Shown piece after piece: positions 1 through 5,361 of a DNA stretch of 6,775 nt. Source of the DNA: Phil1 sp964600045. GTDB taxonomy: Bacteria; Bacillota; Clostridia; Christensenellales; CAG-138. The translations under genes were made by a program, and so were the position numbers. A model generated the notes under the pieces. The model was not told the DNA's origin. It saw only the letters and a list, made by a program, of their open reading frames with translations, and made no database searches. The stretch is taken from contig CAZRHS010000069.1 in assembly GCA_964600045.1 (NCBI GenBank), forward strand, positions 1 through 6,775, given 5' to 3'. Every line of letters starts with the position of its first letter. The stretch's first letter is position 1.

Positions 1-31
1 TTTGCCTCTCGCTCCGCTCACGGGCGGCAAA
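1..31. repeat. Imperfect inverted repeat (TTTGCC...GGCAAA)
   Basis: TTTGCC at 1-6 pairs with GGCAAA at 26-31. Inside it CCG (14-16) can pair with CGG (21-23), and CGCTC is repeated in tandem at 10-19. The left end touches the window edge, so the element may extend further. It is the first of several hairpins in the non-coding stretch before the scaffold gene. Confidence 0.45.
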
Positions 32-42
32 CCCCGCAAAGA

Positions 43-63
43 ATGAAAACCCTTGGTTTTCAT
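43..63. repeat. Perfect 9-bp hairpin
   Basis: ATGAAAACC (43-51) and GGTTTTCAT (55-63) are exact reverse complements separated by CTT. It is AT-rich at its base and has no T-run after it on either strand, so it is not a standard intrinsic terminator. Role unknown. Confidence 0.6.
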
Positions 64-67
64 CCGT

Positions 68-88
68 TCTGACGCGCATGTCGTCAGA
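68..88. repeat. Perfect 7-bp hairpin
   Basis: TCTGACG (68-74) and CGTCAGA (82-88) are exact reverse complements around a 7-base loop. It starts five bases after the previous hairpin. Role unknown. Confidence 0.55.
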
Positions 89-101
89 GCCGGAATTAAG
101 C

Positions 102-123
102 TTAAGGGGCCGCCGCCCCTTAA
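102..123. repeat. Perfect 9-bp GC-rich hairpin with an alternative partner
   Basis: TTAAGGGGC (102-110) and GCCCCTTAA (115-123) pair perfectly around CGCC. The right arm core GCCCC (115-119) could instead pair with GGGGC at 132-136, so two mutually exclusive folds are possible. The left base overlaps a second palindrome, TTAAGCTTAA, at 96-105. No T-run follows on either strand. Confidence 0.6.
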
Positions 124-149
124 CAACCCCGGGGGCTTTCATTGCAACT

Positions 150-182
150 GAACCGGCGAGAAATCTCGCAGGTTCTTTTTTT
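150..182 (+). terminator. Intrinsic (rho-independent) terminator before the scaffold gene
   Basis: GAACC (150-154) pairs with GGTTC (171-175), and after one G/A mismatch GCGAG (156-160) pairs with CTCGC (165-169) around the loop AAAT. Seven consecutive T follow at 176-182. Stem plus U-tract is the classic form of an intrinsic terminator on the + strand; there is no T-run for the - strand. Only 18 bases separate the T-run from the ribosome binding site of the first gene, which leaves no room for a promoter, so read-through or conditional termination is implied if the gene is expressed from upstream. Confidence 0.75.
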
Positions 183-200
183 ATACCCAAAAATAAAAAG

Positions 201-207
201 AAAGGAG
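201..207 (+). promoter_or_regulatory. Ribosome binding site of the scaffold gene
   Basis: AAAGGAG lies eight bases before ATG 216. This decides the start: an in-frame ATG at 78 has no such site and would force translation through the hairpins and terminator. Confidence 0.85.
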
Positions 208-215
208 AAAAAACG

Positions 216-782
216 ATGGAACAGAAGGAAAGGCAGAACGCCGAAAGAGAAGCGGAGGCGCTCCTTGAGCCGGGCAGCGTGAGCGAGGAAGAGCTTATAC
301 GCCGAGTTAGGGAGGCCTACGAAAACAGCGCCGAGTATCAGCTTGGCTGCCGCATGCTTGATGAGCTTACCCAAAGCTACTCCCTTTCAAGCGAGGAGGC
401 GCTTGCGATGCTTACGGGTGAGTTCGCCCCGCAAAGCGCCCAGATAGTGGGCGCGAGGGCCGCGGGAGCTTTGGAAAGCCTTGAAAAGGAGGGCAAACTA
501 AAGCGGGGCATTGAAAGCTACCTTGAGGACGAGGGCTTTTTGAGCATGCTAAGGCAGATGCCGGCCGAGCTTGCCATTAGGCTTAAGGAAGCAGAATGGG
601 CGGCGGAAAACGCGGAGAACGCCAGGCGCGAGGGCGCGGAGAGCGCGATAGAAAAGCTTTTGGCAAGAAAGAGCATGCCCGTGCAGATGCGCGCGGCTGT
701 GCCCGCAAGCAGCGAGCCGGACTTTAAGAGCATGAGCGCCGATGAGTTCGCAAGATTCAAAAAGAACCGCTTCGGAATGTAA
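216..782 (+). CDS. Probable capsid scaffolding protein
   Basis: This 188-aa protein probably acts inside the procapsid as the assembly scaffold for the major capsid protein encoded next. The sequence is strongly charged and almost entirely helix-forming: Glu/Arg/Ala-rich at residues 1-45 and again at about 119-151, with a Pro/Ser hinge near 154-168. It ends in a short basic segment (ADEFARFKKNRFGM, about 175-188). A charged helical body with a basic C-terminal helix is typical of phage scaffolding proteins, which contact the coat protein through that tail. There is no signal peptide or membrane segment. The position directly upstream of the capsid gene is the usual scaffold position. No catalytic protease motif is seen. 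The assignment rests on composition, length and position, not on a recognised domain; an internal head protein or another assembly factor remains possible. Confidence 0.65.
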   Translation: MEQKERQNAEREAEALLEPGSVSEEELIRRVREAYENSAEYQLGCRMLDELTQSYSLSSEEALAMLTGEFAPQSAQIVGARAAGALESLEKEGKLKRGIESYLEDEGFLSMLRQMPAELAIRLKEAEWAAENAENARREGAESAIEKLLARKSMPVQMRAAVPASSEPDFKSMSADEFARFKKNRFGM

Positions 783-838
783 TCAAAGAAGCACCAATCA
801 ATCAACCAAATCAAAATTAAAGAAAGGAAAAACAAAAC
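783..838 (+). promoter_or_regulatory. A-rich, unstructured leader of the capsid gene
   Basis: This 56-base gap is dominated by A, C and T with very few G (CAATCAATCAACCAAATC type sequence), in sharp contrast to the GC-rich genes on both sides. It has no inverted repeat and ends with AAAGG (823-827), 11 bases before ATG 839. An unstructured leader of this kind would favour strong translation of the most abundant virion protein. That is inference; I see no convincing -35/-10 pair. Confidence 0.5.
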
Positions 839-2029
839 ATGAACACCAACACTACCAATTCAACCCTTAACACAACCGCCCTTAACAAGGAATATTACGA
901 CAGGCAGCTGCTTGAGGGCGCGCGCACCCGCTTTGTATTCACCAAATACGGCCAGAAGCGCACCGTGCCCCTTAACAACGGCCGCTACGCGGAGTTCCGC
1001 AGGTGGAACCTTTTTGACATTGACGAAAACATGTGCGCCCTTGAGGAGGGCAGAACGCCGGAGGGTCAGTCCCTTTCGCAGAGCACCGTTGAGGCCGCCC
1101 TTTCGCAGTACGGCGCCTATGTTGAAATAAGCGACCTTCTTGAGGACACCGCGTACGACAGGGTTTTGAGCGACAGCGCGGAGCTTCTTGGCGAGCAGAT
1201 AGGCACCGTTATGGAATGGGTTACAAGGGACGTTATATGCTCCGGCACAAACGTGCAGTACGTGGGCGGCAAGGGCGCGAGGGAGGAAATATCATCATCA
1301 GATACCCTTACCGTAAACGAGGTGCGAAAGGCCGTGCGCACGCTTAAAAAGGCAAAGGCGCGCCCCTTCGCGGGGGACGGCCGCAGGCCGCACTACATTT
1401 GCGTTTGCTCACCGGACGCGGTTTACGATCTGCAGGAGGATCCCCTTTGGCAGGACGTTTCAAAGTACAGCAACGCGGAGAATATCTATTCCGGCGAAAT
1501 AGGCAGGCTTTTCGGGGTTGTGTTCGTTGAGTCCACCGAGGCCAAGGTTATAAAGCAGTCCGTTTTTGCCCGTGTTGTTTCCCACCAGGCGGGGAGCGAC
1601 GTAATTACGCTTGATGAGCTTAGTGAGCAGGGTGCCGCGGGAGCCATGAGCCTTAAAAAGGTGAGCATAGGCGGCGTGAGCTACGGCATAAAGAGCGCGG
1701 ACGCTAAGAATAAGACCATAACGCTTCAAAGTCCCTCTTCAAGCGCGATAAGCGCGGGCACGATTGTTTATACATCCGATGCCGGCAAGCAGGACAGCAC
1801 CAAGAAGTGCGCGGACGTGCACATGAGCGTTATATTCGGCAAGGATGCCTACGGCGTTATAGACCTTGAAAACGGCGCGCTTGAAAGCATTGTAAAGCCG
1901 CGCGGCAGCGCGGGCGCGGACGACCCGCTGGACCAGCGCTCAACCGTTGGCGCTAAGGTATCCGGCTTCGCGGCGGTAATACTGAACCAGCTTTGGATAG
2001 TGCGCATAGAGCACGGCGTAAGCGAATAA
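839..2029 (+). CDS. Major capsid protein, N4-gp56 family
   Basis: The 396-aa product forms the icosahedral head shell. Family features are plain in order: EYYDRQLLEGA (18-28), YGQKRTVPLNNGRYAEFRRW (37-56), LEEGRTPEGQSLS (68-80), YGAYVEISDLLEDTAYD (91-107), AELLGEQIG (114-122), TRDVICSGTNVQYVGG (129-144), VRKAVRTLKK (162-171), NIYSGEIGRLFGVVFVES (215-232) and FGKDAYGVIDLENG (333-346). The last conserved part, QRSTVGAKVSGFAAVILN (366-383), precedes the end. This is the pattern of the N4-gp56 family, an HK97-fold capsid group found in many tailed phages. Residues about 245-322 form a Ser/Lys-rich beta-type insertion between conserved blocks. The first 16 residues are a low-complexity Asn/Thr run. 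Length is normal for the family and the gene looks intact. The start is supported by AAAGG 11 bases upstream and by the absence of an earlier in-frame ATG after the preceding stop. Confidence 0.95.
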   Translation: MNTNTTNSTLNTTALNKEYYDRQLLEGARTRFVFTKYGQKRTVPLNNGRYAEFRRWNLFDIDENMCALEEGRTPEGQSLSQSTVEAALSQYGAYVEISDLLEDTAYDRVLSDSAELLGEQIGTVMEWVTRDVICSGTNVQYVGGKGAREEISSSDTLTVNEVRKAVRTLKKAKARPFAGDGRRPHYICVCSPDAVYDLQEDPLWQDVSKYSNAENIYSGEIGRLFGVVFVESTEAKVIKQSVFARVVSHQAGSDVITLDELSEQGAAGAMSLKKVSIGGVSYGIKSADAKNKTITLQSPSSSAISAGTIVYTSDAGKQDSTKKCADVHMSVIFGKDAYGVIDLENGALESIVKPRGSAGADDPLDQRSTVGAKVSGFAAVILNQLWIVRIEHGVSE

Positions 2030-2040
2030 CAATAAGAAGA

Positions 2041-2046
2041 AAGGAG
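2041..2046 (+). promoter_or_regulatory. Ribosome binding site of the 75-aa gene
   Basis: AAGGAG, nine bases before ATG 2056. It rules out the earlier in-frame ATG at 1993, which lies inside the capsid gene. Confidence 0.8.
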
Positions 2047-2055
2047 AAAACGGGC

Positions 2056-2283
2056 ATGGACGCGGCGGCAAAGCGAGAAATTATGCTGCCGCCCCTCCCC
2101 GGGGAGAACAACTATCCCTGGGAAGGCGGCGTGAACGGCACTTTTTACAGGATTAAGCGCGGGGTAAAGGTTAGTGTACCCGAAAACGTGGCAAGGCTTA
2201 TTGAGCAGAGCGAGGAGCTTAGGGAGAAGAGCCGCCTTGATACGGCGGCATACACGCGCGGCATGGGCAAAAGGCTCGGTTAA
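2056..2283 (+). CDS. Small conserved-type phage protein after the capsid gene
   Basis: This 75-aa protein sits in the head block, 26 bases after the capsid gene and 12 before the adaptor gene. It has a Pro-rich start (LPPLPGENNYPWEGG, about 11-25), a compact beta-like core (VNGTFYRIKRGVKVSVPE, about 26-43), then a charged helix ending in a Gly/Arg/Lys tail. A segment of the type 'NG..Y.I.RG..V.VPE.VA..I..S' is, from my knowledge of phage genomes, common in tiny genes next to capsid genes; such genes usually have no assigned function. There is no membrane segment or signal peptide. Decoration, head completion or a structural cofactor role is possible but not shown by the sequence. Confidence 0.8.
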   Translation: MDAAAKREIMLPPLPGENNYPWEGGVNGTFYRIKRGVKVSVPENVARLIEQSEELREKSRLDTAAYTRGMGKRLG

Positions 2284-2295
2284 GGGGGAAGAAGC

Positions 2296-2841
2296 ATGAC
2301 GCTTAACGATATTATAGTTTCCGCCCTTATTCAAACCGGGCATGGGCACGACGCGCAGACAATGGACATTTGGCGCGACAAGCTTACTCTTTTTGCCAAC
2401 GATGCCATAGTTGACCTTTCTAATTATATAAAGCCCACCAAAACCGAAAGGGTAAGCATAAACGGCGGCGAGATAGACTGCCTAAGCCTTAGCCGCGAAT
2501 GCGTAAGGGTAATGAAAGTGAAAATGAACGGCTCTGACGTGCCCTTTTACGAAAGCGAAACGAAAAGCGGCAGCGTAAGGGTGGATTCAGCGGACGGCGA
2601 GGCGGATATAACATACCGCTTTATACCAAAGCGCCTTTCAAACGCGAGCGACGAGCCGGAGCTTGGCGAGGCGGCGGGGCAGCTGATTGTAACCTATGTT
2701 GTGGCCCGCGAACGCGCCAGCGGAGACGCCGCCAATCAGCGCGGGGGAAACATATATTTTCAGCTTTACGAGGCGGGAAAAAGCAAGCTTCGGCCCCACA
2801 TGGGCGCGGATGATAGCTATTTAATAAGAAACAGGTGGTAA
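2296..2841 (+). CDS. Putative head-tail adaptor (connector) protein
   Basis: The 181-aa product probably sits at the portal vertex, linking the filled head to the tail. Its N-terminal part (about 1-45) is helical with a DxW-type helix (MDIWRDKLTLFANDAIVDLS). The centre (about 50-110) is predicted beta, with alternating short strands and turns. The C-terminal part holds YVVARERASGD (134-144) and YFQLYEAGKSKLRPHMG (154-170). That layout, helices, a beta insertion, then a 'Y.VA..RAS.D...Q.....Y..LYE.GK..L' helix pair, resembles adaptor proteins that plug onto portals in short-tailed phages. The position between head genes and the hub gene agrees. The start follows AAGGGGG at 2282-2288. The closest family cannot be named with certainty from sequence reading alone; another neck protein is the main alternative. 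Confidence 0.6.
   Translation: MTLNDIIVSALIQTGHGHDAQTMDIWRDKLTLFANDAIVDLSNYIKPTKTERVSINGGEIDCLSLSRECVRVMKVKMNGSDVPFYESETKSGSVRVDSADGEADITYRFIPKRLSNASDEPELGEAAGQLIVTYVVARERASGDAANQRGGNIYFQLYEAGKSKLRPHMGADDSYLIRNRW
2833..2838 (+). promoter_or_regulatory. Ribosome binding site of the hub gene
   Basis: AGGTGG lies inside the last codons of the adaptor gene, five bases before ATG 2844. Because this site includes the GTG at 2835, that GTG is unlikely to be the true start. Confidence 0.65.
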
Positions 2842-2843
2842 CT

Positions 2844-4274
2844 ATGGCAAGGGCGATATACAGAATAAACGAATTTTTGGGCATAGACCAATCAAGCGAC
2901 GAAAACGCGCTTAAAAGCGGCATGAGCCCCGATGCCTGCAACATGGATACATCGGACGGCGGCCTAAAGGTATGCCGCGGCATGAAAAGAGCGATTGAGC
3001 AGCCCATACCCGGCACCGGCAAGATTCACGCGGTTAGGGCTTTTCGCACGATTGAGGGAACAATATTCGTAGCCGCGGCGGGGGAGAGCATATACGCCTA
3101 TAAAAACGGGGAGTGGCAGGAGATATACGCGTTTTCCTCTCCGCTTGAAAGCCACCGCTTTGATTTTGCCCAGGCGGACATAAACTCTAAGGATTACTTA
3201 ATAATAGCAACCGGAGAGGGGCAGATGCTTAAGTTTGATGGGGAGAGCGTTTCGCTTTTCGGTTCGGCTGAAGGAAACTCAAACATAAGCGCGAACTATT
3301 TGGCCCTTTATAAAAGCAGGCTTTTCGCCGCGGGGGATAAGGAGCACCCTAACAGGCTTTATTGGTCGGAGCTTCCCGGCGGCACACGGAGCATAGAAAG
3401 CTGGGCAAGCGTTGAGGCGAGCGCGAACGTTGAGGGCGGGCACACGGAGGTGGGCAGCATGAAGAGCGACCCCATTGTGGCGCTTTCGGCCTTGGGCAAT
3501 CAGCTTATCATATTCAAGCGGGACAGCGTATTCAGGCTGCTTGGCGACAAGCCTTCCAATTTTATAATCGAGCAGGTGGAGGGCTGCACGGAGCGGGCTA
3601 ATTACAGGGCGATTGTAAAGCGCGCGGGCAGCCTTTTCTTTTTGACAAGGGGCGGCATTGCCGTGTTCAACGGGGTGAACGCCGCCCTTATGAGCGACGC
3701 TAAATGCATAAGCAAAATACTCGACAATTCCTCGGTTAGTGAAAGCCGCGGGGCGATATGCCGCGACAAGCTTTATTTTACGCTTGATGAGGCGGGCGGT
3801 GAGGCGAACGCCCTTATAGAATACGATATTTCCCGGGGAATATATATGCTGCGGCGGGGATTTAGGGCATACGATATATGCTCCGTTGACGGAAAAGTGT
3901 ATATAGCAAACGAAAACCGCCGCCTGTGCGCGCTTGATGAAGGAAACACATACGACGGGGCGGACATAAACGCCTATTGGCAAACGCCCGTGAGTGACCT
4001 TTACGACAAGGGCAGCATAAAATGCATGCGCAGGCTTTATTTAAGGGGAAGGAGCGACGAGCGCGACAGCGCAACGCTTATTGACGTGCGCATAGGGGAA
4101 AACGAATCAACATACAGAACGCTTTTGCCCAAAAGCGAAACGGAGGTGCTGGAGGTGCCGCTTAAAAACGAGGGAAGGACGTTTTCCCTGCGCCTGTATA
4201 ACGAGGCGGGAGGAAGCTTTGAGCTTATGGGCGGCATAGAAGCGGAATTTGAAACAAGGAGGAGAACGGAATAA
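2844..4274 (+). CDS. Putative tail hub/nozzle (stabilisation) protein
   Basis: This 476-aa protein probably forms the hub or nozzle under the adaptor ring, holding packaged DNA and carrying receptor-binding parts. It opens with INEFLGIDQSSDENALKSGM (8-27), then ACNMDTSDGGLKVCRGMKR (31-49), the usual 'few residues, name the variables, G+ + RxG' opening of podovirus hub proteins. Repeating beta blades follow: YLALYKSRLFAAG (152-164), PNRLYWSELPGG (169-180), DPIVALSALGNQLIIFKRDS (209-228), FFLTRGGIAVFNG (265-277), DKLYFTL (308-314) and VDGKVYIANENRRL (348-361). This suggests a beta-propeller-like body. Residues about 392-476 form a separate beta-rich C-terminal domain. There is no signal peptide or membrane helix. 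It starts two bases after the adaptor stop, so the two are probably translationally coupled. The hub role is well supported by pattern and context, but the exact family is unverified. Confidence 0.7.
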   Translation: MARAIYRINEFLGIDQSSDENALKSGMSPDACNMDTSDGGLKVCRGMKRAIEQPIPGTGKIHAVRAFRTIEGTIFVAAAGESIYAYKNGEWQEIYAFSSPLESHRFDFAQADINSKDYLIIATGEGQMLKFDGESVSLFGSAEGNSNISANYLALYKSRLFAAGDKEHPNRLYWSELPGGTRSIESWASVEASANVEGGHTEVGSMKSDPIVALSALGNQLIIFKRDSVFRLLGDKPSNFIIEQVEGCTERANYRAIVKRAGSLFFLTRGGIAVFNGVNAALMSDAKCISKILDNSSVSESRGAICRDKLYFTLDEAGGEANALIEYDISRGIYMLRRGFRAYDICSVDGKVYIANENRRLCALDEGNTYDGADINAYWQTPVSDLYDKGSIKCMRRLYLRGRSDERDSATLIDVRIGENESTYRTLLPKSETEVLEVPLKNEGRTFSLRLYNEAGGSFELMGGIEAEFETRRRTE

Positions 4275-4451
4275 ATGGCAATGGACATGCGCGCGCTTTA
4301 CACGATTGCTTTAAGCGCCGAGAAGAACAGCCCAACGGCCGAGGACGACATGAAGGCAAACGAAAACTGCCTGAACAGGAATTTCAGCATTATAGCGCAG
4401 AAAATAGAGGAGCTTGAGGAGCGCTTGAGCGCCCTTGAAAGCGAGAATTAA
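4275..4451 (+). CDS. Small coiled-coil protein, possible tail or fibre component
   Basis: This 58-aa gene begins at the base after the hub stop codon and has AAGGAGGAG (4256-4264) ten bases before its ATG. The first 20 residues are mostly apolar or polar helix. ENCLNRNFSIIAQKIEELEE (30-49) then runs into a Leu/Glu heptad pattern up to the C-terminus. A short 'E..LN.NF..I..K...LE' segment occurs in small phage proteins near tail genes, and it suggests a helical trimer or dimer that joins larger parts. The tight coupling to the hub gene argues that it is really translated. I cannot assign a precise function; attachment or assembly of a tail appendage is an inference. Confidence 0.8.
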   Translation: MAMDMRALYTIALSAEKNSPTAEDDMKANENCLNRNFSIIAQKIEELEERLSALESEN

Positions 4452-4457
4452 AGGAGG
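4451..4457 (+). promoter_or_regulatory. Ribosome binding site of the peptidoglycan-binding gene
   Basis: AAGGAGG overlaps the stop codon of the preceding small gene and is ten bases before ATG 4468. It decides that start over the in-frame ATG at 4435, which lies within the small gene. Confidence 0.85.
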
Positions 4458-4467
4458 AAAAGAAAAT

Positions 4468-5361
4468 ATGGCAAGCTATTATTTATCGGGCTACGCGGTG
4501 CCGGAGGGCGTAAGCAGCCGCGCGGACGTGCGAGACTGGCAGAATAAGCTGGGCGTAAAGGCGGACGGTATATGGGGACCCAAAACGCAGGCGGCGTACG
4601 AAAGCTACTCCGCGGCGAACGGCACGAACAAGTTCGGCGAATACTACGGCATGATTATGAATTCGTTGAGCGTGCCGAGCGTATCCGTATCGGTTCCCAC
4701 AAAGGCGGAGCTTAAGGAGGACATTTCATCATACCTTAGGCCGAGCGTGGATCTGGCGATAGAAAACAGGCGAAAGAGCGGAGAGAGCGCGAAGGCGGAG
4801 CTTGACGCGGACGCCGTAAGCCGCGGCATGGGCAGCTCAACATACGTTTCAAGCATGAAGGAGCGGGAGGATGACGACACGGAGGACGACGTTTCCATGA
4901 TGGAGGCGCAGTATACCGCCACACTCGCCGAAAGGATAGCGTCCGCGCTTGAAAAATACGAATCAATGAGCCTGCAGGCGCAGATGCAGAACGCGCAGTA
5001 CGCCTACAATGCCCAGAGCACCGCGCTTGGTTTGGCAAGTCAGCTTTACGGCACATATTTAGCCAACTCATCAAAAAGCACAGGCTCATCCGGAAGCGGG
5101 TCGAGTAAATCAAGCAGTAAGAAGAGCGGCATGAGCGCGCTTGATTACATAAGCTTTGTAAGCGGGCTGAACACGGCGGAGCGAAACAAGCTTTACAATT
5201 CAGCCGATACGGACTGGAGCGCGATGCGAACGGAGCTTGTGGACGCGTTTGGCAACGACGGATATAAATCATTGCGCTCGGCTTTTCCGGTAATGGGGCA
5301 GGTTGATACTTCGTCCACGGCGTGGAAGAGCAGGAACAAGGCAAAGGAGCTTAGAAAATGA
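4468..5361 (+). CDS. Modular virion protein with peptidoglycan-binding motif
   Basis: The 297-aa product carries a compact peptidoglycan-binding motif at about 19-46: RADVRDWQNKLGVKADGIWG followed by PKTQAAYESY. This matches the core of the PG_binding_1 fold (V..lQ..LgV..DG.wG..T..A), although it is shorter than the usual domain of about 57 residues. Residues 80-185 are mostly helix, with an acidic cluster (EREDDDTEDD, 132-141) between two helices. Next comes a Ser/Gly/Lys linker (201-220), then a C-terminal helical domain (221-297) with a basic end. There is no catalytic motif, signal peptide or membrane segment. It sits between tail genes and its stop codon overlaps the next start. It could be an internal or ejected virion protein that contacts the wall during entry. 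It could also be a tail protein or a cofactor of the hydrolase downstream. No family beyond the N-terminal motif was recognised. Confidence 0.7.
   Translation: MASYYLSGYAVPEGVSSRADVRDWQNKLGVKADGIWGPKTQAAYESYSAANGTNKFGEYYGMIMNSLSVPSVSVSVPTKAELKEDISSYLRPSVDLAIENRRKSGESAKAELDADAVSRGMGSSTYVSSMKEREDDDTEDDVSMMEAQYTATLAERIASALEKYESMSLQAQMQNAQYAYNAQSTALGLASQLYGTYLANSSKSTGSSGSGSSKSSSKKSGMSALDYISFVSGLNTAERNKLYNSADTDWSAMRTELVDAFGNDGYKSLRSAFPVMGQVDTSSTAWKSRNKAKELRK

Noticed and set aside
102..136. The GC-rich hairpin as a second terminator
   Set aside because: There is no T-run after the stem on either strand.
1..182. CRISPR array or tRNA in the hairpin region
   Set aside because: The inverted repeats differ from each other and no direct repeat with regular spacers is present. 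No cloverleaf or T-arm sequence can be found.
3..215. The frame of the scaffold gene stays open upstream, with an ATG at 78
   Set aside because: The upstream part runs through perfect hairpins and the intrinsic terminator, has no ribosome binding site at 78, and its residue composition is unlike the charged helical protein that follows. AAAGGAG before 216 marks the real start.
912..1130. 72-aa open frame on the + strand inside the capsid gene
   Set aside because: It is Arg/Ala/Pro-rich in a shifted frame, without a ribosome binding site, over the most conserved part of the capsid protein.
2835..2843. GTG start for the hub protein three codons upstream
   Set aside because: The GTG forms part of the AGGTGG binding site that serves ATG 2844, and it would overlap the adaptor stop without its own site.
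3279..3983. 234-aa open frame on the - strand
   Set aside because: It lies fully inside the hub gene. The preference for CTT and the scarcity of TTA, CTA and TCA codons on the + strand remove stop codons from the opposite strand, so long antisense frames are expected. No ribosome binding site or domain is seen.
4599..4667. Enzymatic domain in the 297-aa protein next to the peptidoglycan-binding motif
   Set aside because: No Cys/His, Glu/Asp or zinc-site pattern of a wall hydrolase is visible, so only a binding role is supported.
4736..5344. 202-aa Cys/Arg/Ser-rich open frame on the - strand
   Set aside because: It is antisense to the peptidoglycan-binding gene, with a composition typical of a shadow frame and no recognisable motif.
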